64,000 nucleotides of DNA from Streptomyces actuosus (GCF_016921115.1 NZ_JAFFZS010000031.1:1-64000), one strand, 5' to 3'; shown: positions 26,464-35,206, numbered from the stretch's first letter. Numbers and translations: made by a program. The notes: a model not told the origin generated them from the sequence alone.

Positions 26464-27670
26464 GCGCCCTCCAAGTCCCAGCCGGCCGCGCCGCGCGTGC
26501 CTTACGACCCATCGCCGTCGACGACCGTTGCCCACCCATTGTCTCGTGCGGCGCCCCGTCCTCGGGAGCGCGTCCCTCTCTGTCCCTCTCCGCTGCCCCG
26601 CACGGGCACGCCGGATGCGCCCGCACCGGCCGGGCGTGCCACTGCAGACCCGGAAGGGAGACCTCCCAACGGCTGCCCGCACTGGAGGGCAGGCGGCCGT
26701 CGAGGACGGCGAGCGCGTGCGCCGCGGCCAGCCCGGCCACGGTCGTCGCCAGCGCGAGATCGCACGCACGCACCTGCCGGCGTCGCCCCGATCGCCACTG
26801 GGTGACCAGACGCGGCCAGGCCGGGTCCCGGTCGGACCGCGTGCGGTCCAGGCAGCCGGCGCAGCCGGTCTCGCCGGGGAGGACGAGTGGCCCGACCATA
26901 CCGGTTGCCTCCACCACGCCCGCGTACAGATGAGGCGTGCCGGAGGACACGAGGTGGTCGGCGGCGGACGGGGCCGGGGCATGGACGGCCACGTCGTCCC
27001 GCGGGGTGAGGACCACCAGGGAGAAGCCCGGCTCGGCGCCCACGGCAGGGAGGCCCGGGCCGCGGCGCGGTGGCCGGTCCGGCGCGGCGCGGCGCACCGA
27101 GCGCCGGGCCGCCTCGTCCCGGCGCTCGCCGACGGCGTCGGCGGGCAGTCCGCCCGGCGCGACGTCCCACGGCTCGACCTGGCCGCCGTCGCACACGTCC
27201 ACCTCGCCGACCCCCGCGCCCGACAGCAGTGAGGCCAGCACGGCTCCGACCCGGCCCGTGCCACGCACCTGCACACGCAGCGCGCGGCGGGCCGCCAGCC
27301 GGCGGATCGCGTCGCCCGCGTCCGCAGTCGTGACGGACAGGGAGGCCAGATCCGGGCGCAGCCGGTCGAGGGCCTCCTTGCTGCCGCGCAGGGTGTCGGC
27401 GGCCGGGCCACCGCCGCGCGCGTCGTCCAGCAGCCCGGACCGGGCCAATCGCTCCACCATGAGGTCGGCATGCCCGTCGGGCAGGTCCATCCGGCGGGCC
27501 TCCTCCCGCAGGAGCGGCAGCCCGCGCGTGCCGTTGAGCAGTTCCAGGAAACTGCCCGTCGCCGTGTCCATCGGAGCGAGTGTCACCGCGTGCGCCGGAG
27601 TCATCCCGAACTGCACGGTGTTGAGGTCGCGCCAGCCGCGCCGCAGCGCGGGCTTCACCACTGGATGCAT
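26456..27670 (-). CDS. ThiF/E1-like adenylyltransferase-family protein
   Basis: About 404 aa. An N-terminal helical region (1-120) precedes a Rossmann segment VRGTGRVGAVLASLLSGAGV and an acidic strand end VDVCDGGQVEPWD, the pattern of ThiF/MoeB/E1 proteins. CAGCLD and a later CPCG provide two cysteine pairs for the usual structural zinc. The N-x-R/Q motif that normally follows the acidic strand is not apparent (VAPGGL instead), so adenylation activity is doubtful. Related proteins serve in activation of carrier proteins or as leader-peptide-binding partners in thiazole/oxazole peptide systems. It overlaps the ABC1 kinase gene and diverges from a metallopeptidase gene. The role is unknown. Confidence 0.7.
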   Translation of the reverse strand: MHPVVKPALRRGWRDLNTVQFGMTPAHAVTLAPMDTATGSFLELLNGTRGLPLLREEARRMDLPDGHADLMVERLARSGLLDDARGGGPAADTLRGSKEALDRLRPDLASLSVTTADAGDAIRRLAARRALRVQVRGTGRVGAVLASLLSGAGVGEVDVCDGGQVEPWDVAPGGLPADAVGERRDEAARRSVRRAAPDRPPRRGPGLPAVGAEPGFSLVVLTPRDDVAVHAPAPSAADHLVSSGTPHLYAGVVEATGMVGPLVLPGETGCAGCLDRTRSDRDPAWPRLVTQWRSGRRRQVRACDLALATTVAGLAAAHALAVLDGRLPSSAGSRWEVSLPGLQWHARPVRAHPACPCGAAERDREGRAPEDGAPHETMGGQRSSTAMGRKARAARPAGTWRAHV

Positions 27671-27821
27671 GACAGGCCCCCGTAGCCCGAGAAGGGTCGT
27701 GTATGCCGAAAGTCGCGGAGTCGCCCGTACTTCCGGATGTCGGCGAAGCGGGGGCGTGAGGGTGTCCCCGCTCCGCCGACGAAAGCCAGCATGCCCCGAC
27801 CGCAGGAGTGGGCGCGGAGAG

Positions 27822-27830
27822 TTTTCCACA
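27822..27830 (+). promoter_or_regulatory. DnaA-box-like 9-mer
   Basis: TTTTCCACA in the divergent spacer between the ThiF-like and metallopeptidase genes. Confidence 0.3.
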
Positions 27831-27843
27831 GACAAGGGAGTTC

Positions 27844-27868
27844 GTCGTACAAATCGGTCGTACAAATC
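27844..27868. repeat. Tandem 12-bp direct repeat in divergent promoter region
   Basis: GTCGTACAAATC occurs twice (27844-27855 and 27857-27868) separated by one G, a 13-bp period. It could be a binding site for a regulator of the ThiF-like or metallopeptidase genes. Confidence 0.6.
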
Positions 27869-27933
27869 CGGCGAGCGGTGGGGGATGCGAACCGAACCGT
27901 CCCGGAGCCGGGACTTCACCCCTGCCCAGCGGG

Positions 27934-27939
27934 TACGGT
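27934..27939 (+). promoter_or_regulatory. -10 element for leaderless metallopeptidase mRNA
   Basis: TACGGT, 6 nt before GTG 27946. Confidence 0.45.
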
Positions 27940-27945
27940 CGGGGC

Positions 27946-28542
27946 GTGTCCGCCGACCCACTGCACCGCGCCGGAACGTCACAGCGCAGTACGACGAGCC
28001 ATCCGCCGAGCGGCTCGGGAGCGGGCGCGATCGAGGTGCGCCGGAGCACCAGGCGACGCCGGACCGTCTCCGCGTACCGGGAGGGCGATCGCACGGTCGT
28101 ACTCATCCCCGCCCGCATGTCGGAGGCGGAGGAGCAACGCTGGGTGACCGTCATGCTGGACAAGCTGGCCGCCCAGGAGAGCAAGCGGGCCCTCGGCGAC
28201 GGCGAGTTGGCCGAACGGGCGCGGCGGCTGTCCGAGCAGTACTTCGACGGCCGGGCCCGCCCCACCTCGGTGCGCTGGGTCACCAACCAGAACACGCGCT
28301 GGGGTTCGTGCACCCCCGCCGAAGGCAGTATCCGGCTGTCCCACCGGTTGCAGGGCATGCCCGAGTACGTCGTGGACTACGTCCTTCTCCATGAACTGGC
28401 CCACCTCCTCGTACCCGGACACGGCCCCCGCTTCTGGCGGCTGCTGGAGGGCTACCCGCGCACCGAGCGGGCCCGTGGCTACCTCGAGGGCGTGGTGGCC
28501 GCCGAACGGCTCCCCCATGTGCCCGGCGCGCGCGACGAGTGA
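27946..28542 (+). CDS. YgjP-like zinc metallopeptidase (M48-type)
   Basis: About 198 aa. The zinc motif HELAH lies in VVDYVLLHELAHLLVPGHGPRFW, with the third ligand region H-G-P-R-F-W. The upstream RWGSCTPAEGSIRLSHRL strand is the DUF45/YgjP hallmark. No transmembrane segment or signal peptide is seen, so it is probably cytoplasmic. A start at GTG 27946 is chosen from the -10 hexamer 6 nt before it. It diverges from the ThiF-like/ABC1 pair and precedes the TerD-AIM24 group. Its substrate is unknown. Confidence 0.85.
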   Translation: MSADPLHRAGTSQRSTTSHPPSGSGAGAIEVRRSTRRRRTVSAYREGDRTVVLIPARMSEAEEQRWVTVMLDKLAAQESKRALGDGELAERARRLSEQYFDGRARPTSVRWVTNQNTRWGSCTPAEGSIRLSHRLQGMPEYVVDYVLLHELAHLLVPGHGPRFWRLLEGYPRTERARGYLEGVVAAERLPHVPGARDE

Positions 28543-28625
28543 GGCCCACCCAACCCTGCGCCACGACCCGGCAAGGGTTGTGTAGCGGGTGTGTACCGGC
28601 ATCGTCCGCTGTCCGAGTTTGCCGT

Positions 28626-28631
28626 TAGCCT
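28626..28631 (+). promoter_or_regulatory. Candidate -10 for the TerD-AIM24 gene cluster
   Basis: TAGCCT, followed by a leader of about 37 nt with a GGGGGAC ribosome-binding site. No clear -35 is seen. Confidence 0.35.
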
Positions 28632-28674
28632 GGCGCGACGCACTCACATTCGGGATGGGGGACGGTCGTAACGC

Positions 28675-30333
28675 ATGGCCAGGGAATTCCAACGCGGCCA
28701 CAAGGCCAGGATCAGTGACCTCACCGCGGGCACCGATCTGTACGTAGGCGTGCAGATCGGTGCCCCGGGACTGAAATTCGACATCAGCTGCTTCGGTCTG
28801 GACGCCGACGAACGACTGTCGGACGACCGGTACTTCATCTTCTACAACCAGCCGAAGTCCCCCGAGGAGGCCGTCCAGCTGCTGGGCGCCCAGGCGGGTG
28901 ACACGGAGTCCTTCCGGGTCACGCTGGACCGGATCCCGCCGCAGATCCACAAGCTGTCCTTCACGGCCACCGTCGACGGCGCCGGGCAGATGTCGCAGAT
29001 CGCCCCCGGATACCTCCGCATCGTCGCGGGCGGCGAGGAGGTGGCCCGCTACGCCTTCAGCGGGGCGGAGTTCTCCACCGAGCGGGCCGTGATGCTGGGC
29101 GACTTCTACCTGAAGGACGTGTGGCGGTTCGCGGCCGTCGGGCAGGGCTTCGACGGCGGCCTGGAGGCGCTGTTGAAGAACTTCGGCGGCGAGGTCCTGG
29201 AGGAGGAGGCTCCGGCCGCTCCGCAGGAGCCGCAGTCCTCCGCCGCCCCGGGTTTCGCGCCCCCGGCCGCCCAGCCCGCGGCACCGCCCGCGTTCGGCGC
29301 CCCGTCGCCCCCCGAGCCCGCCCCGGCCCCGCAGGGCTATGCGCCCCCGGCCGGCGCCACGCCGCCCCCGAGCCCGGCGCCCGCGCCGTCCGTGCACGCC
29401 CAGCCCACCATCGTCGCGCCCTTGGCGCCGACGGGCGGCACGGTCCCGCCTCCCCCGGCCCCGCCCGCCCCGTACGGCGGGCCGCAGCCCCCGCACGGCC
29501 CGCACCCGGGGCAGGCGACCATGCCGCCCGGCTACGGCCGGCCCCAGGCGCCGCAGGCCCCGGCCCCGCCCCCCGGCTACGGCCAGCAGCCGCCCGCGCC
29601 CCCCGGCTACGGCCAGCAGCCCTACGGCCAGATCCCGGGCCAGCAGACCGCCCCTCAGGGAGCCCCGCAGGGCCCCGGGGTCGCCGCGGCGCTCCAGCAG
29701 TTCAAGGAGACGCCCGCAGGACAGCGCTGGACGCAGCAGAACAAGAAGCTCGTCCGCGTCGACCTCGGCGTCGGCGGCCAGCCCGTGCTGGCCCGGCAGG
29801 GCAGCATGGTGCTCTACCAGGGCAAGGTCGACTTCAGCTACAAGGGCGCGGGTTTCGCCGGCCGACTCGTGGGCAACGCGACCGGCCAGGAGATGCAGCT
29901 GATGCGCTGCACCGGGCACGGGCAGGTGTTCCTCGCGGAAGAGGCCACGCATCTGCACCCGATCGAGCTCCAGGGCGACGCGATCTGCGTCTCCGCCGAG
30001 AGCGTCCTCGCTTTCGACGAGAGCCTGCAGTACGAGGTCCGGCGCATCGAGGGCCACGGCATCCCCGGCGGCGCCCTGTTCACCATGCAGTTCAGCGGCG
30101 TCGGCACGATCGTCGTGAAGACCCACGGCACCCCCGTCGTGCTGCCGGTCACGCCCACCACGTTCGCCGACTGCAACGCCGTGGTCGCCTGGTCGGCCGC
30201 CTCCCAGGTGATCGTCTCCAGCCAGGTGCGCATGCGCCGCAACGCCTACGCGGGCGACACCGGGGAGAGCGTCAACCTCCAGTTCCGGGGCGCGCCCGGC
30301 AACTTCATCGTCGTCCAGCCGTTCGAGGTCTGA
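28675..30333 (+). CDS. TerD domain - proline-rich linker - AIM24 domain fusion
   Basis: 552 aa. Residues 1-180 are a TerD domain (tellurite-resistance/stress family): YVGVQIGAPGLKFDISCFGLD, DDRYFIFYNQPKSP and GDTESFRVTLDRIP hold the usual acidic calcium-site positions. Residues 185-335 are a Pro/Ala/Gly/Gln linker with repeated PPGYGQQP units. Residues 340-552 are an AIM24 (TIGR00266-like) beta-helical domain with LVRVDLGVGGQPVLARQGSMVLYQG. TerD proteins act at membrane-linked stress complexes; AIM24 proteins have no settled biochemical role outside mitochondria. Two AIM24-only paralogues follow at short spacing, so this is the head of a three-gene unit. Confidence 0.85.
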   Translation: MAREFQRGHKARISDLTAGTDLYVGVQIGAPGLKFDISCFGLDADERLSDDRYFIFYNQPKSPEEAVQLLGAQAGDTESFRVTLDRIPPQIHKLSFTATVDGAGQMSQIAPGYLRIVAGGEEVARYAFSGAEFSTERAVMLGDFYLKDVWRFAAVGQGFDGGLEALLKNFGGEVLEEEAPAAPQEPQSSAAPGFAPPAAQPAAPPAFGAPSPPEPAPAPQGYAPPAGATPPPSPAPAPSVHAQPTIVAPLAPTGGTVPPPPAPPAPYGGPQPPHGPHPGQATMPPGYGRPQAPQAPAPPPGYGQQPPAPPGYGQQPYGQIPGQQTAPQGAPQGPGVAAALQQFKETPAGQRWTQQNKKLVRVDLGVGGQPVLARQGSMVLYQGKVDFSYKGAGFAGRLVGNATGQEMQLMRCTGHGQVFLAEEATHLHPIELQGDAICVSAESVLAFDESLQYEVRRIEGHGIPGGALFTMQFSGVGTIVVKTHGTPVVLPVTPTTFADCNAVVAWSAASQVIVSSQVRMRRNAYAGDTGESVNLQFRGAPGNFIVVQPFEV

Positions 30334-30344
30334 GGGAGCCCGTC

Positions 30345-31025
30345 ATGAACCAGCCGCTCGCGGGCCATACCCCCGCACCCGTCGCCGCCCGCATGGAGAA
30401 CCACGGCGACCACATGCTGAAGGTCGCCCTGCAGTCCGGACAGGACCTCTTCGCGCGCGTGGGGTCGATGGTCGCCTACGAGGGCTTCATCCAGTACGAG
30501 CCCAACCCCTCCGCCGTGCGCCAGATCGCCCGCGACTGGATCACGGGCGAGGGCGCGCCGCTGATGAAGTGCTCCGGAGACGGGCTGCTCTACCTCGCCG
30601 ACTACGGCGCGAACGTGGTCGTCATCAATCTCAACGGCGACGGCATCTCCGTCAACGCCACCAACCTGCTCGCCTTCGACGCCCACCTGCAGTGGGGCGT
30701 CGAACGTGTCAAGGGCCTGGCCAAGTTCGCCGGGCAGGGGCTGTGGAACACCAGGATCTCCGGGCAGGGCTGGGTCGCGCTGACCTCCCGGGGCAAGCCG
30801 ATCGTCGTCGACTGCGGCGGGGGTGAGGACGAGACGTACGTCGATCCGGACGCCCTGGTCGCCTGGTCCCCGAACCTGAAGGTGAAGGGCAAGCGCAGCT
30901 TCAAGGCCCAGTCGCTGATCGGCCGGGGCAGCGGCGAGGCCTACCAGATGGCCTTCTCCGGCCAGGGCATCGTCGTCGTCCAGCCCAGCGAGGACAGCAC
31001 CGACCGCCTCCGGATCCGGGGCTGA
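30345..31025 (+). CDS. AIM24 family protein
   Basis: 226 aa, consisting of one AIM24 domain: LKVALQSGQDLFARVGSMVAYEGFI at the start, LLYLADYGANVVVINLNGDGI in the middle, and GIVVVQPSE at the end. It has no signal peptide and no transmembrane segment. It starts 11 bp after the TerD-AIM24 stop with GAGGGAG before the ATG, and is followed 17 bp later by another AIM24 gene, so all three are co-transcribed. The proteins may form mixed trimers or larger barrels, which is an inference from their shared fold. Confidence 0.85.
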   Translation: MNQPLAGHTPAPVAARMENHGDHMLKVALQSGQDLFARVGSMVAYEGFIQYEPNPSAVRQIARDWITGEGAPLMKCSGDGLLYLADYGANVVVINLNGDGISVNATNLLAFDAHLQWGVERVKGLAKFAGQGLWNTRISGQGWVALTSRGKPIVVDCGGGEDETYVDPDALVAWSPNLKVKGKRSFKAQSLIGRGSGEAYQMAFSGQGIVVVQPSEDSTDRLRIRG

Positions 31026-31042
31026 GGGGGAGCCACAACACC

Positions 31043-31798
31043 ATGCAGAGCCCGCTTTTCGCCTACAACGACCAGCAGACCCAGGACCGCTGGAGTCTGC
31101 AGAACAAGCAGATGCTCCGCGTCACCCTGGAGGGCCACGACGACATCCTCGCCCGCAAGGGCACGATGGTCGCCTACCAGGGACTCGTCGAGTTCGACGC
31201 CGAGTACCAGAGCAACCAGCAGTCACGCGCGCGTGCGTACACCGGCGAGGGGCTGGACCTGATGCGCTGCCACGGGCAGGGCACGGTCTACCTCGCCAAC
31301 CTCGCCCAGCACGTCCACCTCATGGACGTCGAGCAGGACGGACTGACCGTCGACAGCAGCTACGTCCTGGCGATGGACTCCTCCCTGCACCACGAGGTCA
31401 TCGCCGTCGACAGCCAGTACGGGATCTCCGGTTCCGGGAAGTACCAGCTCAACATCACCGGACGCGGCAGGGTCGCTCTGATGACCTCCGGCATGCCGCT
31501 GATGATGCAGGTCACGCCCGACCGGTACGTCAACTGCGACGCCGACGCCATCGTCGCCTGGTCCACCGGTCTGCGCGTGCAGATGCAGGCCCAGACACAC
31601 TCGTCCGGCGTGTGGCGCCGCCGCGGCAGCACCGGGGAGGGCTGGGAGCTCAGCTTCATGGGCACCGGGTTCGCCCTCGTCCAGCCGAGCGAGCTGCTGC
31701 CGCCGCAGAACGCGGTGATCGGCCAGGGCATCGCCGCCCAGTACGGCATGGGGCAGCACGGCGCCCGCGGGCAGAACCAGGGCAACGTCTGGAGCTGA
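31043..31798 (+). CDS. AIM24 family protein, third paralogue
   Basis: 251 aa. AIM24 domain with MLRVTLEGHDDILARKGTMVAYQGL, TVYLANLAQHVHLMDVEQDGL and FALVQPSELLPPQ. The C-terminal 30 residues are Gln/Gly-rich (GQGIAAQYGMGQHGARGQ). It is the last gene of the TerD-AIM24 unit, with GAGGGGGAG upstream of the ATG, and is convergent with the NUDIX gene, leaving 68 bp between stop codons. No enzyme active site is visible. Confidence 0.85.
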   Translation: MQSPLFAYNDQQTQDRWSLQNKQMLRVTLEGHDDILARKGTMVAYQGLVEFDAEYQSNQQSRARAYTGEGLDLMRCHGQGTVYLANLAQHVHLMDVEQDGLTVDSSYVLAMDSSLHHEVIAVDSQYGISGSGKYQLNITGRGRVALMTSGMPLMMQVTPDRYVNCDADAIVAWSTGLRVQMQAQTHSSGVWRRRGSTGEGWELSFMGTGFALVQPSELLPPQNAVIGQGIAAQYGMGQHGARGQNQGNVWS

Positions 31799-31866
31799 CT
31801 GCGCGCAACGGGGCGGGGGCGGGCCCGGGGGCGGAGGGTTCCCGCACCGTCGGCACGCCCCCCGGC

Positions 31867-32445
31867 TCACCTCCCGGCCCGCCGGGGTTCAGTTCCCGGC
31901 GCGCCCCCGGTGCGGCCCCCGGACTGCGCTCGGATGCGGACGCGGGTCGCTTCCAGCAGCCGTACGACGGAGTCGTCCGCCACGGCCGCGACCTCCTCGT
32001 AGGCGAACCAGCGCAGGTCGAGCGACTCGTCGCTGATCGCCTCCGTGGCGCCGGTCGGGGCCAGCGCCGCGTACTGCACGTCCAGGTGCCAGGCGCAGGG
32101 CGTGTGATGCCGGTCCAGGCGCACCGGACCGCCGGGCAGCAGGGACAGCCCGGCGATGCCCGATTCCTCGGTCGCCTCGCGCAGCGCGGCCAGCGCCAGT
32201 GTCTCGTCGCCCGGCTCGCAGTGCCCGCCCATCTGGAGCCACATGCGCAGCTTCCGGTGCAGGGTCAGCAGGACACGGCCGCGCCGCGGGTCGATCACCA
32301 GGGCGCTGGCCGTGATGTGGCCGTCCCCGCACGCCTTCCACATGCCGTCCGGACGGGCTGCGAGATGGTCCAGGTAGGTCTGGCGCAGACCGGGCTGGTC
32401 CTCGTAGCCCTTCAGCACGAGGACCGCGTCGTCGTGGAGGCTCAC
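31867..32445 (-). CDS. NUDIX hydrolase
   Basis: 192 aa. The Nudix box is GGHCEPGDETLALAALREATEESG, complete with the REx2EE core. A preceding LTLHRKLRMWLQMGG strand is typical. The start GTG overlaps the stop of the zincin-like gene upstream (GTGA), so the two are translationally coupled. Substrate not predictable; the N-terminal 40 residues and the HxxxCAWHLD segment resemble the many actinobacterial MutT-like proteins of unknown specificity. Confidence 0.85.
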   Translation of the reverse strand: MSLHDDAVLVLKGYEDQPGLRQTYLDHLAARPDGMWKACGDGHITASALVIDPRRGRVLLTLHRKLRMWLQMGGHCEPGDETLALAALREATEESGIAGLSLLPGGPVRLDRHHTPCAWHLDVQYAALAPTGATEAISDESLDLRWFAYEEVAAVADDSVVRLLEATRVRIRAQSGGRTGGAPGTEPRRAGR

Positions 32446-33902
32446 TCGCTGCCGTCGCCCTTGCCGTCGTGCCCCTCGCCGTCGTCCTTGCGGGCGTCGC
32501 CGTCGTCCTTGCTCAGGTTCGGCCTGCCGCCCGCGGCCTCGCCGAGCATCTTGTCCAGCTCGGAGAAGTCGACGTGCTCGCGGTGCACGAAGCCGTCCGG
32601 GTCGTCGAGGTCGGTCGCCGTCGGCAGCATGTCCGGGTGTGCCCAGAGCGCGTCACGGCCGTCGACACCGCGCGCGTCCGTCAGCGAGGCCCACAGGCGG
32701 GAGGCGTCCCGCAGCCGGCGCGGCCTGAGCTCCAGGCCGATCAGGGTGGCGAAGGTCTGCTCCGCGGGGCCGCCGCTGGCGCGGCGGCGGCGCAGGGTCT
32801 CGCGCAGCGCGTCGGCGGACGACAGCCGCGGCTTCGCGGCGGCGTGGACCACGGCGTCCACCCAGCCCTCCACGAGCGCCAGCGCCGTCTCCAGGCGGGC
32901 CAGCGCCGCCTTCTGCTCGGGGGTGTCCTCCGGCTGGAACATGCCCTGCTGGAGTGCCTGCTGCAGCTCCTCAGGGTTCTGCGGGTCGAACTGGCCGACG
33001 ACGTCCTCCAGCTTGGCGGTGTCGACCTTGATCCCGCGCGCGTAGCCCTCGACGGCGCCGAACAGGTGCGAACGCAGCCAGGGCACGTGTGCGAAGAGGC
33101 GCTGGTGGGCGGCCTCCCGCAGGGCCAGATACAGCCGCACCTCGTCCCCGGGCACGCCCAGGTCCTTGCCGAACGCCTCGATGTTCACCGGCAGCAGCGC
33201 GGCCCGGCCGGCCGGGCCGAGCGGTAGGCCGACGTCGGAGGAGCCGACGACCTCGCCCGCGAGCACGCCCACGGCCTGCCCGATCTGCGTGCCGAACATG
33301 GCGCCGCCCATCGAGCGCATCATGCCGATCAGCGGGCCGGCCATGGCCTGCATCTCCTCCGGCAGGATGTCGCCCATGGCGCCGCCCACCCGCTCGGCGA
33401 CCGGGTCGACCAGCTCCTGCCAGGCGGGCAGGGTGGCCTCGACCCACTCCGCCCGGCTCCACGCCACCGCGGAGGCGGCGCCCGAGGGCAGGGCGGTCAC
33501 ATCGTCGAGCCACAGGTCCGCCAGGCGGACGGCGTCCTCGACGGCCTTGCGGTCGGCGGGGCCGACGCTGGCGTCCTTGGTGCCGTCAGAGGTGCCCTGG
33601 GAGACCGTCTGGCGGGCGATCTGCTTGGCCATGTCCCAGTTCACCGGGCCGCCCTCGTACGAGAGCATCTGGCCCAGCTGCTGGAACGCGGCGCCCAGAT
33701 CGGTGGGGTTCAGCGAACCGAACATGGCAGCGAGCGGATTGTCGGCGCCGGGGCTGCCAAAGCCCCCGGCCCCGGGCAGCCCGAAACCGAACGGGTTGGC
33801 CGGTCCCTGACCACCACCGCTGTCCTGGTCCTTCTCCTTGCCCTCGTCGCCGTTCTCCGGCTCCTCCGGCGGAAGGCCGAATCCGAATGGGGTGTCACTC
33901 AC
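32442..33902 (-). CDS. Zincin-like (DUF2342) putative metalloprotease
   Basis: About 486 aa. The N-terminus is low-complexity with two copies of NPFGFGLP/TPFGFGLP. The rest matches the actinobacterial 'zinc-dependent metalloprotease / F420-associated' family (DUF2342): PVAERVGGAMGDILPEEM, AGPLIGMMRSMGGAMFGTQIG, and LREAAHQRLFAHVPWLRSHL, where the His residues would serve as metal ligands. No signal peptide. GTG 33902 is chosen because GAGGAA precedes it and the NH2-terminal repeat is characteristic of the family. It corresponds in position to Rv3195/Rv3196 of mycobacteria. Proteolytic activity is unproven to my knowledge. Confidence 0.75.
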   Translation of the reverse strand: MSDTPFGFGLPPEEPENGDEGKEKDQDSGGGQGPANPFGFGLPGAGGFGSPGADNPLAAMFGSLNPTDLGAAFQQLGQMLSYEGGPVNWDMAKQIARQTVSQGTSDGTKDASVGPADRKAVEDAVRLADLWLDDVTALPSGAASAVAWSRAEWVEATLPAWQELVDPVAERVGGAMGDILPEEMQAMAGPLIGMMRSMGGAMFGTQIGQAVGVLAGEVVGSSDVGLPLGPAGRAALLPVNIEAFGKDLGVPGDEVRLYLALREAAHQRLFAHVPWLRSHLFGAVEGYARGIKVDTAKLEDVVGQFDPQNPEELQQALQQGMFQPEDTPEQKAALARLETALALVEGWVDAVVHAAAKPRLSSADALRETLRRRRASGGPAEQTFATLIGLELRPRRLRDASRLWASLTDARGVDGRDALWAHPDMLPTATDLDDPDGFVHREHVDFSELDKMLGEAAGGRPNLSKDDGDARKDDGEGHDGKGDGSE

Positions 33903-34093
33903 GGGATTCCTCGGCTGGTAAGGCCGCCGGTTCTCTCCGACGGCACGACTGCCCGACAACACCACCCAGCGTAGACACCGAAAGCGGTTCGGGCCTCGGT
34001 GCTTCGCCGACCGAAGGCCTGCGGCAGGATGGATGCCACCTGGTACGTACGCGTCACTCGCGCTCGTATGAAGACAACCGCTGGAGACGCCCG

Positions 34094-35206
34094 GTGAGTT
34101 CCCCAGATCCGCAGGTTCGCGCAGCGCGAAACCCGTCAACCCCTTCCGCCCTGCGCGGACCCGTCGTCGCGGTCACCGGTGCCGCGTCCGGCGTCGGCGC
34201 GCTCCTCACCGAGCGGCTGGCCGCCTCGGAGGAGATCAAGCAGGTCATCGCCATCGACGAGCGGCGCGGCGACTGCGCGGCGGCGCAGTGGCACATCCTG
34301 GACGTGCGGGATCCCGCGATCGCCGACAAGCTGCGCGGCGCCGACGTCGTCGTGCACCTCGCACTCGACCTCGACCTCGGCGCCGATCCCGCCGCCCGGA
34401 CGGCGTACAACGTCCGGGGGACCCAGACCGTGCTCACCGCGTCGGCGGCGGCCGGCGTGCACCGCGTGGTGCTCTGCACCTCGGCGATGGTCTACGGCGC
34501 GCTGCCCGACAACGAGCTGCCGCTGTCCGAGGACGCCGAGCTCAGGGCCACCGCGGAGGCGACCGGCGTCGGCGACCTGCTGGAGATCGAGCGGCTGGCC
34601 CGGCGGGCTCCGCGGGCCCATCCGGGGCTGAACGTGACCGTGGTCCGGCCCGCCGTGCTGGTCGGTGGCACGGACACCGCGCTGACCCGGTACTTCGAGT
34701 CGCCTCGGCTGCTCGTCGTGGCCGGGTCGCGGCCGGCCTGGCAGTTCTGCCACGTCGAGGATCTGTGCAGTGCTCTGGAGTACGCCGTCCTGGAGAAGGT
34801 CGAGGGGGAGCTCGCCGTCGGGTGCGACGGATGGCTGGAGCAGGAGGAGGTCGAGGAGTTCAGCGGCATCCGCCGGATGGAGCTGCCCTCGGCGGTCGCC
34901 CTGGGCGCGGCGGCCCGCCTGCACCGGATCGGGCTCACGCCGTCGCCTGCGGGGGACCTCGCGTACACGATGTACCCCTGGGTGATCAGCGGGAGCCGCC
35001 TCCACGACGCCGGGTGGCGGCCCCGGTGGACCAACGAGGAGGTCCTCACCGAGCTGCTGGAGGAGGTCTCCGGACGGCACACGGTGGCCGGGCGGCGGCT
35101 GGGCAGGAAGGACGCGACGGCGGCGGGCGCGGCCGGAGCTACGGTGGCCCTGCTGGGGGCCGCCGCCGTGGTGCGGCGCGCCCGGAAGGCGCGGCGGCGC
35201 GTCTGA
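34094..35206 (+). CDS. NAD-dependent epimerase/SDR-family oxidoreductase
   Basis: About 370 aa. Extended SDR: nucleotide-binding VAVTGAASGVGALLTERL, ADVVVHLALDLD, the catalytic Ser/Tyr area TSAMVYGALPDNELPLSE (here Y within VYGA rather than a canonical YxxxK), and VVRPAVLVGG. The C-terminus ends in a short hydrophobic Ala/Gly helix with a positive tail (VALLGAAAVVRRARKARRR), suggesting a membrane anchor. GTG 34094 is preceded by GGAG. It diverges from the zincin-like gene. The substrate is unknown. Confidence 0.8.
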   Translation: MSSPDPQVRAARNPSTPSALRGPVVAVTGAASGVGALLTERLAASEEIKQVIAIDERRGDCAAAQWHILDVRDPAIADKLRGADVVVHLALDLDLGADPAARTAYNVRGTQTVLTASAAAGVHRVVLCTSAMVYGALPDNELPLSEDAELRATAEATGVGDLLEIERLARRAPRAHPGLNVTVVRPAVLVGGTDTALTRYFESPRLLVVAGSRPAWQFCHVEDLCSALEYAVLEKVEGELAVGCDGWLEQEEVEEFSGIRRMELPSAVALGAAARLHRIGLTPSPAGDLAYTMYPWVISGSRLHDAGWRPRWTNEEVLTELLEEVSGRHTVAGRRLGRKDATAAGAAGATVALLGAAAVVRRARKARRRV

